Assembly: GCF_943737005.1 (NCBI RefSeq)
Contig: NZ_CALSFU010000009.1
Span: 62,001 to 126,000, forward strand
Direction of reading: 5' to 3'
Source of the DNA: Achromobacter sp. Marseille-Q4962
GTDB lineage: Bacteria > Pseudomonadota > Gammaproteobacteria > Burkholderiales > Burkholderiaceae_B
Length of the DNA stretch: 64,000 nt
Shown here: positions 1-8,872 of the stretch, piece by piece
How positions within the stretch are numbered: the stretch's first letter is position 1
Layout of the letters: every line of letters starts with the position of its first letter
Program-made: the position numbers and the translations under genes
Notes under the pieces: model-generated
Databases searched by the model: none
Seen by the model: the letters and a program-made list of their open reading frames with translations, nothing else
Told to the model about the DNA's origin: nothing

Positions 1-58
1 CGTCCTGAACGCGAATCCCGAAAAGCGCATCGAACAACGCACCACTCGCCCGGCCTAA
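1..58 (+). CDS. scoA: 3-oxoacid CoA-transferase subunit A, C-terminal end (partial)
   Basis: Only the last 18 codons and the TAA stop lie in the window. The visible tail reads VLNANPEKRIEQRTTRPA. This kind of C-terminus, with the NPEKRIE segment, is typical of the alpha subunit of succinyl-CoA:3-ketoacid CoA-transferases. The gene ends 12 bp before the start of the beta-subunit gene, the usual scoA-scoB arrangement. The assignment leans mainly on the neighbour, because the segment is too short to identify alone. The gene is cut by the window edge and is not a pseudogene as far as can be seen. Confidence 0.8.
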   Translation, partial: VLNANPEKRIEQRTTRPA

Positions 59-70
59 GGAGAAGACGAC

Positions 71-724
71 ATGGCATGGTCCCGCGATGAAATGGCGGCG
101 CGCGCCGCGCGCGAGCTGCAAGACGGTTTTTACGTGAACCTGGGCATCGGCCTGCCCACCCTGGTGGCCAACCACGTGCCCAAGGGCGTCGAGGTGTGGC
201 TGCAGTCCGAAAACGGCCTGCTGGGCATCGGTCCGTTCCCCACCGACGACGAAGTCGACCCCGACCTCATCAACGCCGGCAAGCAGACGGTCACCACGCT
301 GCCCGGCTCTTCCATCTTTTCCTCGGCGGATTCGTTCGCGATGATCCGCGGCGGCAAGATCAACCTGGCCATCCTGGGCGCCATGCAGGTGTCCGAGAAG
401 GGCGACCTGGCCAACTGGATGATCCCGGGCAAGATGGTCAAGGGCATGGGCGGCGCCATGGACCTGGTGGCCGGCGTGGGCAAGGTGGTGGTGCTGATGG
501 AGCACGTCGCCAAGAAGAAGGACGGCACGGAAGACATCAAGCTGCTGCCCGAATGCACGCTGCCGCTGACCGGCGTGGGCGTGGTCGATCTCATCATCAC
601 CGACCTGGGCGTGATGGAAGTCACCGACGACGGCCTCAAGCTGCTGGAGCTGGCTCCCGGCGTCGCCGTGGACGAGATCCAGTCCAAGACCAAGGCCAAG
701 CTGGATGTCTCGGCGGTGAAGTAA
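71..724 (+). CDS. scoB: 3-oxoacid CoA-transferase subunit B
   Basis: This is the 217-residue beta subunit of a heterodimeric CoA-transferase. The family moves CoA from succinyl-CoA to a 3-oxoacid such as acetoacetate, feeding ketone bodies into acetyl-CoA in the cytosol. The glycine-rich start [15 protein letters not shown] is present. The SENG motif carries the catalytic glutamate (about Glu47), and the downstream [19 protein letters not shown] segment is well conserved. Length is normal for the subunit. The ATG follows AAGGAGA at 57-63. The closely related PcaJ (3-oxoadipate CoA-transferase) cannot be excluded, but no aromatic catabolism genes are visible and the sequence reads more like ScoB. 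A hairpin terminator follows the stop. Confidence 0.92.
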   Translation: MAWSRDEMAARAARELQDGFYVNLGIGLPTLVANHVPKGVEVWLQSENGLLGIGPFPTDDEVDPDLINAGKQTVTTLPGSSIFSSADSFAMIRGGKINLAILGAMQVSEKGDLANWMIPGKMVKGMGGAMDLVAGVGKVVVLMEHVAKKKDGTEDIKLLPECTLPLTGVGVVDLIITDLGVMEVTDDGLKLLELAPGVAVDEIQSKTKAKLDVSAVK

Positions 725-747
725 TCGCCCGGCACGACCTCGAAACG

Positions 748-771
748 GCGCCCCTCGCGGGCGCTGTTTTC
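748..771 (+). terminator. Rho-independent terminator of scoAB, possibly bidirectional
   Basis: GCGCCC at 748-753 pairs with GGGCGC at 759-764 around a 5-nt loop and is followed by TGTTTTC. It lies between the stop of scoB and the convergent stop of the acetyltransferase gene, where a shared terminator would be expected. The U-tract is better on the plus strand. Confidence 0.6.
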
Positions 772-1231
772 ATTTGGACGGCGCGTCGAGCAGCATGCCC
801 ACGTGCGGGATGCCGTCTTCCATGTATTCGTCCGTGACCGGCACGAAGCCGTGGCCCGCATAGTAGTTCCGCAGGCGGGCCTGGGCGTTCAGGTAGAGCG
901 GCCGGCCCGGCCACAGGCGTGCGGCCTCGGCCTTGGCGCGGCGCATGAGTTCGTGCCCCAGGCCGGCGCCGCGGAATGCGGGCGCGGTGATCACCCGGCC
1001 GATGACCGCGCGGCCTCCGTTCAGCGCGGGCTCCAGCAGGCGGCAATAAGCCGCCAGCTCGCCGTTTTCCCAGGCCATGAGGTGCGCCGTTGCGCCTTGC
1101 AAGTCTTTGCCGTCCAGATCCAGGTAGACGCATTCCTGTTCCACCACGAAGACTTCGGAGCGCAGCCGCAGCAGCGCGTAGAGCTCGGCCGGGGCGAGTT
1201 CGGAATGGGGCTTGCAGATCCAGGCGGGCAT
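770..1231 (-). CDS. GNAT family N-acetyltransferase, ElaA type
   Basis: A 153-residue single-domain GNAT acetyltransferase that matches the E. coli ElaA length. The early segment LYALLRLRSEVFVVEQECVY is typical of the ElaA group. The acetyl-CoA binding segment reads RVITAPAFRGAGLGHELMRRA, with the R/Q-x-x-G-x-G/A loop as RGAGLG. The tail YYAGHGFVPVTDEYMEDGIPH is also typical of the group. The substrate is unknown for the family. I chose the ATG at 1231 because ElaA homology begins immediately after it; the frame stays open far upstream but without recognisable sequence. The gene is convergent with scoB and divergent from the regulator gene at 1403. Confidence 0.87.
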   Translation of the reverse strand: MPAWICKPHSELAPAELYALLRLRSEVFVVEQECVYLDLDGKDLQGATAHLMAWENGELAAYCRLLEPALNGGRAVIGRVITAPAFRGAGLGHELMRRAKAEAARLWPGRPLYLNAQARLRNYYAGHGFVPVTDEYMEDGIPHVGMLLDAPSK

Positions 1232-1312
1232 GGAAACTCCAGAAAGACGGGAGGCGTAAGCGTAACGCCTGCCGGCCCCGTTTTTTTTCTCCCGACTGTT
1301 ACATCTGAACGC

Positions 1313-1322
1313 GGGTATACCC
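1313..1322. promoter_or_regulatory. 10-bp palindrome in the divergent acetyltransferase/rpiR region
   Basis: GGGTATACCC is a perfect palindrome about 80 bp upstream of both divergent genes. It may be a regulator site or overlap a promoter. There is no further support from the sequence. Confidence 0.3.
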
Positions 1323-1358
1323 TGAGTATGAAAATCTATTTTCTTATCTAAAATTTGC

Positions 1359-1376
1359 ATGTAAACAGATTTACAT
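1359..1376. promoter_or_regulatory. Putative operator upstream of the RpiR-type regulator
   Basis: ATGTAAA at 1359-1365 and TTTACAT at 1370-1376 form a perfect 7-bp inverted repeat with a 4-bp spacer, 27 bp before the chosen regulator start. It sits in an AT-rich stretch (1320-1380), unlike the surrounding GC-rich DNA. Such symmetry fits a dimeric helix-turn-helix protein, most simply the adjacent RpiR-type regulator. The binding protein is inferred from position only. Confidence 0.5.
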
Positions 1377-1402
1377 ATTCGTTCCCACGCTTTTTCCCCT
1401 CG

Positions 1403-2278
1403 ATGACCAAGGCTGCACTTACGATCGCTGACCGCATCGCCCGGGCCCAGCCCGCGCTCAGCCGGACGCAGCACAAGATGGCCGAATACGTGCTGGCGCA
1501 CCAGTTCCGGGTGGCCACCATGACCATCGACGAATTCGCGGCGGCGGTCGGCGTGTCGGTGGCGACGGCCAACCGTTTCGCCCGGGCGCTGGACCTGCCC
1601 GGCTATCCGCAATTCCGCGCCGAGCTGGCGCGCGGCTTCGAGGCCGCGCTGGAACCGGTGGAAAAACTGCGCACCGAACTCGCGCACCCCGCCAGCGCGG
1701 CGCAGATCTTCGCCGCGACGCTGCAGGAAGACATCGACAACGCACAGCGCAATCTCCAGGCCCTGGACGCCCAGGCCTGTGAGCGCGCCGTGGACGCGGT
1801 GCTCGGCGCCGACCGGGTCTTCATCATCGGTTTCGGGGCCAGCGGCTTCCTGGCCGGCCTGCTGCAGCGGGGCTTGTGCATGCACCTGCATTCGGTGGAA
1901 TCCCTGGCCGGGCCGGGCGGCGTGTCGCACGCCGCGCGCCAGATGTCGCGCATGACGTCCAGGGATCTGGTGATCGCCATCGGCTTTCCGCGCTACCTGG
2001 CCGACACCGTCACGCTGGTCAACGCCGCGCGGCAGGCCGGCGTGCCAGTGCTGGTGCTGACCGACAAGCCCACTTCGCCGCTGGCGCCCGCCGCATCGGT
2101 GGTGCTCTACGCATATTCGGCGCGCCAGCTCATGCCCAATTCCGAAACCGCCGCCCTGGGCCTGATCGAAGCGCTCTCGGCGGCGGTGGCCTATCGGGCC
2201 AAGAATTCCGTCGCGGCCGCGGCCGGGGTGACCCAGTCCGTGATGCCGTGGCTCATCCATGGAGTAGGAAAACGATGA
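1403..2278 (+). CDS. MurR/RpiR family transcriptional regulator with SIS domain
   Basis: A 291-residue regulator. Residues 1-77 form the RpiR helix-turn-helix (motif DEFAAAVGVSVATANRFARA). Residues about 125-270 form a SIS (sugar isomerase) domain starting at DRVFIIGFGASGFLAGLLQR. RpiR proteins bind DNA as dimers and are modulated by phosphosugars. Here the usual Ser-x-Ser-Gly loop of the SIS domain is replaced by GFPRY (about 194-198), so the effector may not be a phosphosugar. I prefer the ATG at 1403 because the family begins there; an in-frame ATG lies 48 bp upstream, within or next to the inverted repeat. The gene overlaps the isoaspartyl peptidase by ATGA and very likely controls the following peptide locus. 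Confidence 0.88.
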   Translation: MTKAALTIADRIARAQPALSRTQHKMAEYVLAHQFRVATMTIDEFAAAVGVSVATANRFARALDLPGYPQFRAELARGFEAALEPVEKLRTELAHPASAAQIFAATLQEDIDNAQRNLQALDAQACERAVDAVLGADRVFIIGFGASGFLAGLLQRGLCMHLHSVESLAGPGGVSHAARQMSRMTSRDLVIAIGFPRYLADTVTLVNAARQAGVPVLVLTDKPTSPLAPAASVVLYAYSARQLMPNSETAALGLIEALSAAVAYRAKNSVAAAAGVTQSVMPWLIHGVGKR

Positions 2279-3255
2279 TTCAACCCGTGATCGCCATTCA
2301 CGGCGGCGCCGGCGCGCTGACGCGCTCGGCCATGTCGCCCGAGAAGGAGCGCGAGTACCTGGAGGCGCTCGAGCGCATCGTGGCGGCGGGGCAGGCGGTG
2401 CTCGCGCAGGGCGGCAGCGCGCTGGACGCGGTGACCGAGGCCGTGCGCCTGCTGGAAGACTGTCCGCTTTTCAACGCCGGGCACGGCGCCGTGTTCACCA
2501 GCGCCGGCACTCACGAGCTGGACGCCGCCATCATGGACGGCGCCACGCTGCGCTCGGGCGCCATCGCCGGCGTGCACCGCGTGCGCAACCCGGTGTTCGC
2601 CGCGCGCAAGGTCATGGAAAACAGCAAGCACGTGTTCTTCGTGGGCGAGGGCGCCGAAGCCTTCGCCGCCGGGCAGGGCGTGGAGCTGGTGGATCCGTCT
2701 TATTTCTCTACCGAGGCCCGCCGCGAACAGCTGCTGCGCGTGCAGCGCGAGACGCCCGACGCCGCCGTGCTGGACCACGACGGCCAGGCCATGGTGGCGC
2801 GCGGCCAGCCCGCGCCGGCCGATCCGCTGGACGCCGACAAGAAATTCGGCACCGTGGGCGCGGTGGCCGTGGACGCGCAGGGCAACCTGGCCGCGGCCAC
2901 TTCCACGGGCGGCATCACGAACAAGCAGGTGGGCCGCGTGGGCGACGCGCCGCTGATCGGCGCCGGCACCTATGCCAGCAACCGCACCTGCGCGGTGTCC
3001 ACCACGGGCACGGGCGAGATGTTCATCCGCATGGTGGCCGCCTATGACGTCGCCGCGCAGATGGAATATTGCGGCGCGTCCCTGCAGGCGGCGGCCGACC
3101 GCGTGGTGCACGAAAAACTGCCCACCATCGGCGGCAAGGGCGGGCTGGTGGCGGTGGATGCGCAGGGCAACGTGGCGCTGCCGTTCAACACGGAAGGCAT
3201 GTACCGGGGCTACGCCCGCGTGGGCGAGAAGCCGGTCGTCGCCATCTACCGATGA
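2275..3255 (+). CDS. iaaA: Isoaspartyl peptidase/L-asparaginase (Ntn hydrolase)
   Basis: A 326-residue plant-type asparaginase of the Ntn-hydrolase fold. The enzyme hydrolyses beta-aspartyl (isoaspartyl) dipeptides and L-asparagine after self-cleavage into two subunits. The N-terminal AIHGGAGAL motif is present. The autoproteolysis site is Gly-Thr in KKFGTVGAVAVD, with the nucleophile at about Thr193. The substrate-binding stretch GNLAAATSTGG and the later TTGTGE motif are both there. Length is normal. The ATG overlaps the regulator stop, so translation is probably coupled. In E. coli iaaA also heads the gsiABCD operon, and the same order is seen here, with an intrinsic terminator in between. 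Confidence 0.93.
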   Translation: MIQPVIAIHGGAGALTRSAMSPEKEREYLEALERIVAAGQAVLAQGGSALDAVTEAVRLLEDCPLFNAGHGAVFTSAGTHELDAAIMDGATLRSGAIAGVHRVRNPVFAARKVMENSKHVFFVGEGAEAFAAGQGVELVDPSYFSTEARREQLLRVQRETPDAAVLDHDGQAMVARGQPAPADPLDADKKFGTVGAVAVDAQGNLAAATSTGGITNKQVGRVGDAPLIGAGTYASNRTCAVSTTGTGEMFIRMVAAYDVAAQMEYCGASLQAAADRVVHEKLPTIGGKGGLVAVDAQGNVALPFNTEGMYRGYARVGEKPVVAIYR

Positions 3256-3280
3256 GCGCCGGCCAGGCTCGTTTGATCGA

Positions 3281-3308
3281 GCGCCGCGCAGCGCGGCGCA
3301 GGTTTTTT
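3281..3308 (+). terminator. Hairpin with U-tract between iaaA and gsiA
   Basis: GCGCCGCGC at 3281-3289 and GCGCGGCGC at 3291-3299 form a near-continuous stem, followed by TTTTTT at 3303-3308. As it lies within a co-directional gene set it may act as a partial terminator, lowering transporter expression relative to iaaA, or mean that gsiA has its own promoter. Confidence 0.6.
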
Positions 3309-3328
3309 CAGTTGGGGATTGAATAAAG

Positions 3329-5212
3329 ATGGTTGATCGCGCTAACAGCCTGGCGTTGCCGGAAAACCGCGTGGTCCAGGTCGAAGACCTGACGGTGCGC
3401 TTCGTGGGTTCGGAGCGCACGGTCGAAGCCGTGCGCAACCTGTCTTTCCACGTGGACCGGGGCGAAACCCTGGCCATCGTGGGCGAATCGGGGTCGGGCA
3501 AGTCGGTGACTTCGCTGGCGCTGATGCGCCTGGTGGAACACGGCGGCGGGCGCATCGCCCAGGGCCGCATGGCGCTGCGCCGCCGCAACGGCTCGGTGAT
3601 CGACCTGGTCAACGCCAGCCAGCGGGCCATGCGCAACGTGCGCGGCGCCGACATGGCGATGATTTTCCAGGAGCCCATGACCTCGCTGAACCCCGTGTTC
3701 ACCGCGGGCGACCAGATCGCGGAGTCCATCCAGCTGCACCAGGGCAAGGATGCGGCGGCCGCGCGCGCCGAGGCGCTGCGCATGCTGGAGCTGGTGCGCA
3801 TCCCCGAGGCGAAGTCGGTCATGAACCGCCATCCGCACCAGTTGTCGGGCGGCATGCGCCAGCGCGTCATGATCGCCATGGCGCTGGCCTGCAAGCCCCA
3901 GCTGCTCATCGCGGACGAGCCCACCACGGCGCTGGACGTGACCATTCAGGCGCAGATCCTGCAGCTCATCCGCGAGCTGCAGGAAGAAATGCACATGGGC
4001 GTGGTGTTCATCACGCACGACATGGGCGTGGTGGCCGAGGTGGCCGACCGCGTGCTGGTCATGTACCGCGGCGACAAGGTCGAGGAAGGCCCGTCCGAGC
4101 AGGTGTTCGCCGCGCCGCAGCACCGCTACACCAAGGCGCTGCTGTCGGCCGTGCCGCGCCTGGGCTCCATGCAGGGCACCGACCTGCCGGCGCGGTTCCC
4201 GCTGCTGCAGGTCGACGGCAAGGCGCCGGCCGCGCAAGCGCCTGCCGAGGCGCCCGCTTCGGCGCCGGCGGGCAAGCGCGAGCCCGTGCTCAGCGTGCGC
4301 GACCTGGTCACCCGCTTCGACCTGCGCGGCGGCATCTTCAGCCGCGTGCAACGGCGCGTGCACGCCGTGGAGCGGGTGAGCTTCGATCTTTATCCCGGCG
4401 AGACGCTCTCGCTGGTGGGCGAGTCGGGCTGCGGCAAATCCACCACCGGCCGTTCGCTGCTGCGCCTGGTGGACAGCCAGGGCGGCGAGATCCGCTTCGG
4501 CGGACGCAATATCGTCAATCTGAAGACCAGCGAGCTGCAGTCCCTGCGCCGCGACATCCAGTTCGTGTTCCAGGATCCGTTCGCCTCGCTCGATCCGCGC
4601 GTGACGGTGGGCTTTTCCATCATGGAGCCGCTGCTGGTGCACGGCGTGGCGCGCGGCAAGGACGCCGAGCGCCGCGTGGCCGAGCTGCTGGAGCGGGTGG
4701 GCCTGCCGGCCGAGATGGCGCAGCGCTATCCGCACGAGTTTTCCGGCGGCCAGCGCCAGCGCGTCTGCATCGCGCGGGCCCTGGCGCTGAATCCCAAGGT
4801 GGTGATCGCCGACGAGTCGGTGTCGGCGCTGGACGTGTCCATCCAGGCCCAGATTGTCAACCTGCTGATCGACCTGCAGCGCGATATGGGCATTTCTTTC
4901 CTGTTCATTTCGCACGACATGGCCGTGGTGGAGCGCATCAGCCACCGCGTGGCCGTGATGTACCTGGGCCAGATCGTGGAAATCGGGCCGCGCCGCGCCA
5001 TTTTCGAGAACCCGCAGCACCCGTACACCAAAAAGCTGATGTCCGCCGTGCCCATCGCCGACCCGGCGCGCCGCCACCTCAAGCGCGCGCTGCTTTCCGA
5101 CGAGATCCCGAGCCCCATCCGCAGGCTGGGCGACGATCCCGTGGTGCGGCCGCTGGAGCAGGTCGGCCCCGACCATTTTGTTGCGCGCCACCCCGTGGGC
5201 GGCGCATATTGA
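3329..5212 (+). CDS. gsiA: Peptide/glutathione-type ABC transporter, dual ATP-binding subunit
   Basis: A 627-residue fusion of two ABC ATPase domains of the oligopeptide (OppD-OppF) type. It powers import of peptides or glutathione through the two permeases encoded downstream. Walker A motifs are GESGSGKS (52-59) and GESGCGKS (364-371). ABC signatures are LSGGMRQRV and FSGGQRQRV, and Walker B segments LLIADEPTT and VVIADESVS are present. An Ala/Pro-rich linker at about 300-320 joins the halves. Size and order match E. coli GsiA. The substrate could be glutathione, but the neighbouring peptidases suggest wider peptide use. No strong ribosome binding site precedes the ATG. Confidence 0.93.
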   Translation: MVDRANSLALPENRVVQVEDLTVRFVGSERTVEAVRNLSFHVDRGETLAIVGESGSGKSVTSLALMRLVEHGGGRIAQGRMALRRRNGSVIDLVNASQRAMRNVRGADMAMIFQEPMTSLNPVFTAGDQIAESIQLHQGKDAAAARAEALRMLELVRIPEAKSVMNRHPHQLSGGMRQRVMIAMALACKPQLLIADEPTTALDVTIQAQILQLIRELQEEMHMGVVFITHDMGVVAEVADRVLVMYRGDKVEEGPSEQVFAAPQHRYTKALLSAVPRLGSMQGTDLPARFPLLQVDGKAPAAQAPAEAPASAPAGKREPVLSVRDLVTRFDLRGGIFSRVQRRVHAVERVSFDLYPGETLSLVGESGCGKSTTGRSLLRLVDSQGGEIRFGGRNIVNLKTSELQSLRRDIQFVFQDPFASLDPRVTVGFSIMEPLLVHGVARGKDAERRVAELLERVGLPAEMAQRYPHEFSGGQRQRVCIARALALNPKVVIADESVSALDVSIQAQIVNLLIDLQRDMGISFLFISHDMAVVERISHRVAVMYLGQIVEIGPRRAIFENPQHPYTKKLMSAVPIADPARRHLKRALLSDEIPSPIRRLGDDPVVRPLEQVGPDHFVARHPVGGAY

Positions 5213-5220
5213 GCAGGCCG

Positions 5221-5278
5221 CAGTCTCATGCCGCCGTCCAGCAGACTGGGATCCCCGGCCGCGAATGACGGCTTTTTT
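5221..5278 (+). terminator. Possible attenuator between gsiA and gsiB
   Basis: GCCGTC at 5233-5238 can pair with GACGGC at 5267-5272, directly followed by TTTTTT at 5273-5278. An alternative stem, CAGTCT (5221-5226) with AGACTG (5243-5248), places the first arm in its loop. Long loops weaken the case; the layout resembles a terminator with a competing hairpin just before the binding-protein gene. Confidence 0.4.
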
Positions 5279-5319
5279 CTCCACCAAACCCCTTCTCCCC
5301 TGTGGAATCTGGAGTTGCA

Positions 5320-6873
5320 ATGATGAAAGTTTTGCGCCCCACCAAGCTGATGGCCGCCGCCGCGCTGGCCTTCGGCGTGCTCGCCTCGCCCTTGGCGCAT
5401 GCGTCCAAGGACGTGACCTTCGCGGTATCGATCGCGCTCGAGACCCTGGATCCGTACAACACCAACAGCACGCTGAACCAGGCGGCGGGCAAGGCCTACT
5501 ATGAAGGCCTGTTCGAGTTCGACAAAGACCTCAAGATCCAGAAAGTGCTGGCCACCGACTACTCGGTGAGCGAGGACGGCCTGGTCTACACCTTCAAGCT
5601 GCGCCCCGGCGTGAAGTTCCACGACGGCACCGACTTCAACGCCGAAGCGGTCAAGATCAACTTCGACCGTCCCGCCAACCCGGACAACCACCTGTCGCGC
5701 TACATCCAGTTCAGCGTGATCGAGAAGACCGAGGTGGTGGACCCGCTCACCGTCAGGATCACGCTCAAGAAGCCGTTCTCGGCCTTCATCAACGCGCTGG
5801 CCCACCCGGCCGCCATGATGATCTCGCCGGCGGCCCTGGCCAAGTACGGCAAGGACATCGGCTTTCATCCCGTGGGAACCGGCCCCTTCGAGTTCGTCGA
5901 ATGGAAGCCGGCCGAGTACCTGAAGGTCAAGAAGTTCGACGGCTACTGGAAGAAGGGTTACCCCAAGGTCGACACGCTGACCTTCCGCACCGTGACCGAT
6001 AACAACACCCGCGCCGCCGTGGTGCAGACGGGCGAGGCCCAGTTCGCGTTCCCCGTGCCGTTCGAGCAGGCCGCCGTGCTGGCCAAGAACGACAAGCTGG
6101 ACGTGGTCGACCACAAGAACTCGATCATGGCCCGCTACCTGTCGATGAACGTGCAGCAAAAGCCGTTCGACAACCTCAAAGTGCGTCAGGCCATCAACTA
6201 CGCCATCAACAAGGAAGCCCTGGCCAAGGTCGCTTTCTCGGGCTATGCCACCGTGGTGGACGGCGTGGTGCCCAAGGGCGTGGACTACGCCTACAAGACC
6301 GGCCCCTGGCCCTACGACCTGAAGAAGGCCAAGGCGCTGCTGGCCGAAGCCGGCTACCCCAACGGCTTCGAGAGCACGCTGTGGTCGGCCTACAACGACG
6401 GCACCTCGGTGAAGGTGGTGCAGTTCCTGCAGCAGCAGCTCGCCCAGGTCGGCATCAAGGTGTCGGTGGAAGTGCTGGAATCGGGCCAGCGCGTGCAGCG
6501 CGTGCAGCAGGTGCAAAAGCCCGAGGACGCCAAGGTCCGCATGTATTACGCCGGCTGGTCGTCCTCGACCGGCGAGGCCGACTGGGGCCTGCGTCCGCTG
6601 CTGACCACCGCCGCCTTCCCGCCGGTGCTCAACAACGTCTCGTACTACTCGAACAAGTCGGTTGACGAGGGCGTCCAGGAGGCCCTGGCCACCACCGACC
6701 GCGCGAAGAAGACCGAGATCTACAAGAAGGTTCAGGAAACCATCTGGAACGACGCCCCGTGGGCCTTCCTGGTGACCCAGAACAACGTGTACGTGAAGTC
6801 GAAGAACCTCTCGGGCGTGTATGTGGAGCCGGACACCTCGTTCTGGTTCGGCGACATCGACCTGAAGCAGTAA
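5320..6873 (+). CDS. gsiB: Peptide/glutathione ABC transporter, periplasmic substrate-binding protein
   Basis: A 517-residue SBP family 5 (DppA/OppA/GsiB) periplasmic binding protein. It has a Sec signal peptide: positive start MMKVLRPTK, a hydrophobic core, then a likely cleavage after the AHA at about residue 28. There is no lipobox cysteine, so the mature protein is free in the periplasm. The family signature includes VYTFKLRPGVKFHDGTDFNAE and HPVGTGPFEFVEW. The protein captures peptides and delivers them to the two permeases. The start ATG at 5320 follows GGAG at 5311 with 5-nt spacing; the next codon is also ATG. Exact ligand specificity cannot be read from sequence. Confidence 0.92.
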   Translation: MMKVLRPTKLMAAAALAFGVLASPLAHASKDVTFAVSIALETLDPYNTNSTLNQAAGKAYYEGLFEFDKDLKIQKVLATDYSVSEDGLVYTFKLRPGVKFHDGTDFNAEAVKINFDRPANPDNHLSRYIQFSVIEKTEVVDPLTVRITLKKPFSAFINALAHPAAMMISPAALAKYGKDIGFHPVGTGPFEFVEWKPAEYLKVKKFDGYWKKGYPKVDTLTFRTVTDNNTRAAVVQTGEAQFAFPVPFEQAAVLAKNDKLDVVDHKNSIMARYLSMNVQQKPFDNLKVRQAINYAINKEALAKVAFSGYATVVDGVVPKGVDYAYKTGPWPYDLKKAKALLAEAGYPNGFESTLWSAYNDGTSVKVVQFLQQQLAQVGIKVSVEVLESGQRVQRVQQVQKPEDAKVRMYYAGWSSSTGEADWGLRPLLTTAAFPPVLNNVSYYSNKSVDEGVQEALATTDRAKKTEIYKKVQETIWNDAPWAFLVTQNNVYVKSKNLSGVYVEPDTSFWFGDIDLKQ

Positions 6874-6908
6874 CCCTTGGGGCCTCCGGGCCCTTGTAAG
6901 GCCACATG

Positions 6909-6933
6909 CGGCGGGGGCGCGGTGCCCCCGCCG
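6909..6933 (+). other. Intercistronic stem-loop between gsiB and gsiC
   Basis: CGGCGGGGGC (6909-6918) and GCCCCCGCCG (6924-6933) form a perfect 10-bp stem with a 5-nt loop and no U-tract. Hairpins at this place are common after binding-protein genes. They stabilise the upstream mRNA, so that the binding protein is made in excess over the permeases. Confidence 0.65.
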
Positions 6934-6950
6934 ATGTCGCAGGAATTTCA

Positions 6951-7871
6951 ATGCTGACCTACATCGTCAAACGTCTATTGGGCATGATCCCCACGCTGCT
7001 GCTGGTGGCCGTGGTGGTGTTCCTGTTTGTGCACATGCTGCCGGGCGACCCGGCGCGCCTGGCCGCCGGCCAGGACGCCGACCAGCAGACCGTGGAGCTG
7101 GTGCGCAAGGAACTCGGGCTCGATCTGCCCCTGCCGCAGCAGTTCGTGCGCTACTTCAGCCACATGCTGCAGGGCGACCTCGGAACCTCGCTGCGCACCA
7201 AGCGCCCCGTCTCCACCGAAATCGCCGACCGCTTCATGCCCACGCTCTGGCTGACGGTGGCCAGCATGCTCTGGTCCGTGACCTTCGGCATGGTCATCGG
7301 CATCGTCTCGGCCGTGTGGCGCAACCGCTGGCCGGACCGCCTCGGGATGACGCTGGCGGTGTCGGGCATTTCGTTCCCGGCGTTTGCGCTGGGCATGATG
7401 CTGATGCAGGTGTTTTCCGTGAATCTCGGCTGGCTGCCCACGGTGGGCGCGTCGAGCTGGAAGCACTACATACTTCCGTCCATCACGCTGGGCGCCGCCG
7501 TGGCCGCCGTGATGGCGCGCTTCACCCGCGCCTCCTTCGTGGAAGTGATCCAGGAGGATTTCGTGCGCACGGCCCGCGCCAAGGGCCTGAGCGAACGCCG
7601 CGTGGTGATCAAGCACACGCTGCGCAACGCGTTGATTCCCGTGGTCACGATGATGGGCCTGCAGTTCGGCTTCCTGCTGGGCGGCTCCATCGTGGTCGAG
7701 ACCGTGTTCAACTGGCCCGGACTGGGCCGGTTGCTGGTCGATGCGGTCACGCAGCGCGACTATCCGGTGATCCAGGGCCTGGTCCTGCTGTTCTCGCTGG
7801 AATTCATTCTGATCAACCTGATTGTGGACGTGCTGTACGGCGTCATCAATCCCAGCATCCGTTACAAGTGA
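6951..7871 (+). CDS. gsiC: Peptide/glutathione ABC transporter permease 1
   Basis: A 306-residue inner-membrane permease of the DppB/GsiC type, the same length as E. coli GsiC. It starts with [20 protein letters not shown], the usual first membrane helix, and has about six helices. The EAA loop that docks to the ATPase reads [19 protein letters not shown]. The C-terminal [21 protein letters not shown] is typical of the family. It pairs with the next permease to form the channel. The ATG was chosen because AGGAA lies just upstream and the membrane segment starts there. Confidence 0.94.
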   Translation: MLTYIVKRLLGMIPTLLLVAVVVFLFVHMLPGDPARLAAGQDADQQTVELVRKELGLDLPLPQQFVRYFSHMLQGDLGTSLRTKRPVSTEIADRFMPTLWLTVASMLWSVTFGMVIGIVSAVWRNRWPDRLGMTLAVSGISFPAFALGMMLMQVFSVNLGWLPTVGASSWKHYILPSITLGAAVAAVMARFTRASFVEVIQEDFVRTARAKGLSERRVVIKHTLRNALIPVVTMMGLQFGFLLGGSIVVETVFNWPGLGRLLVDAVTQRDYPVIQGLVLLFSLEFILINLIVDVLYGVINPSIRYK

Positions 7872-7878
7872 GGCGGCC

Positions 7879-8775
7879 ATGAGCAATACCACTACCGCCG
7901 CAACCCCGGCCGCCGCGCCCGGCGACGTGCGCACTCCGGCCACCGAGTTCTGGCGCAAGTTCAAGAAACAGAAGCTCGCCGTGGGCGCGGGCATCTTCGT
8001 GCTGCTGCTCGTCATCGTGGCGATCTTCGCGCCCTGGATCGTGCCGTTCGATCCGGAGAACTTCTTCGACTACGACGCGCTGAACGCCGGCCCGTCGGTG
8101 AAGCACTGGCTGGGCGTCGATTCGCTGGGCCGCGACATCTTCAGCCGCATCATCATGGGCGCGCGCATTTCCATGGCGGCGGGCTTCCTGTCGGTGGCCA
8201 TGGGCGCCGTGGTGGGCACCTTCATGGGCCTCATGGCCGGCTACTACCAGGGCTGGTGGGAGCGCATCACCATGCGCATCTCCGACGTGCTGCTGGCCTT
8301 CCCGGGCATGCTGCTGGCCATCGGCGTGGTCGCCATCCTGGGCTCCAGCATGGTCAACGTGATCGTGGCCGTGGCCGTGTTCAGCGTGCCGGCCTTCGCG
8401 CGGCTGGTGCGCGGCAACACGCTGGCCATCAAGCAGATGACCTATGTGGAGGCCGTGCGCAGCGTGGGCGCCTCTGACTGGACCATCATCATGCGCCACA
8501 TCCTGCCCGGCACGATCTCGCCCATCGTGGTCTACGGCACCATGCGGATCGGCACCTCGATCATCACCGCCGCCAGCCTGTCCTTCCTGGGCATGGGCGC
8601 GCAGCCTCCCACGCCGGAATGGGGCGCCATGCTCAACGAGGCGCGCGCCGACATGGTGATCGCGCCGCACGTGGCCGTGTTCCCGGCGCTGGCGATCTTC
8701 CTGACCGTGCTGGCGTTCAACCTGCTGGGCGACGGCCTGCGCGACGCGCTGGACCCGAAGATCGACCGCAAGTAG
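7879..8775 (+). CDS. gsiD: Peptide/glutathione ABC transporter permease 2
   Basis: A 298-residue inner-membrane permease of the DppC/GsiD type. A short hydrophilic N-terminus rich in Thr, Ala and Pro precedes [20 protein letters not shown], the OppC-type N-terminal segment. The motif [23 protein letters not shown] is diagnostic of this subunit. The EAA loop reads [19 protein letters not shown]. It begins 7 bp after the stop of gsiC with a GGCGG-type ribosome site. With GsiC it forms the transmembrane pathway of the importer. Confidence 0.94.
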   Translation: MSNTTTAATPAAAPGDVRTPATEFWRKFKKQKLAVGAGIFVLLLVIVAIFAPWIVPFDPENFFDYDALNAGPSVKHWLGVDSLGRDIFSRIIMGARISMAAGFLSVAMGAVVGTFMGLMAGYYQGWWERITMRISDVLLAFPGMLLAIGVVAILGSSMVNVIVAVAVFSVPAFARLVRGNTLAIKQMTYVEAVRSVGASDWTIIMRHILPGTISPIVVYGTMRIGTSIITAASLSFLGMGAQPPTPEWGAMLNEARADMVIAPHVAVFPALAIFLTVLAFNLLGDGLRDALDPKIDRK

Positions 8776-8779
8776 TCCG

Positions 8780-8841
8780 CGCCGCCGCGACCGCCGCCGT
8801 GCCCGGGCCGCCCCGCGCGGCCGCGGGCGCGGCGGCGTTTT
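8780..8841 (+). terminator. Possible terminator after gsiD
   Basis: CGCCGCCGCG (8780-8789) and CGCGGCGGCG (8828-8837) are perfectly complementary and followed by TTTT. The 38-nt loop is GC-rich and can fold by itself (GGCCG with CGGCC). The short U-tract makes partial termination more likely than full termination. Confidence 0.4.
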
Positions 8842-8872
8842 GCATCGAGACATGTGGCGGCACGAGGCAATC

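Noticed and set aside
1232-2260. N-terminal extension of the acetyltransferase frame
   Set aside because: It would run antisense through the RpiR gene. GNAT homology starts at the ATG at 1231.
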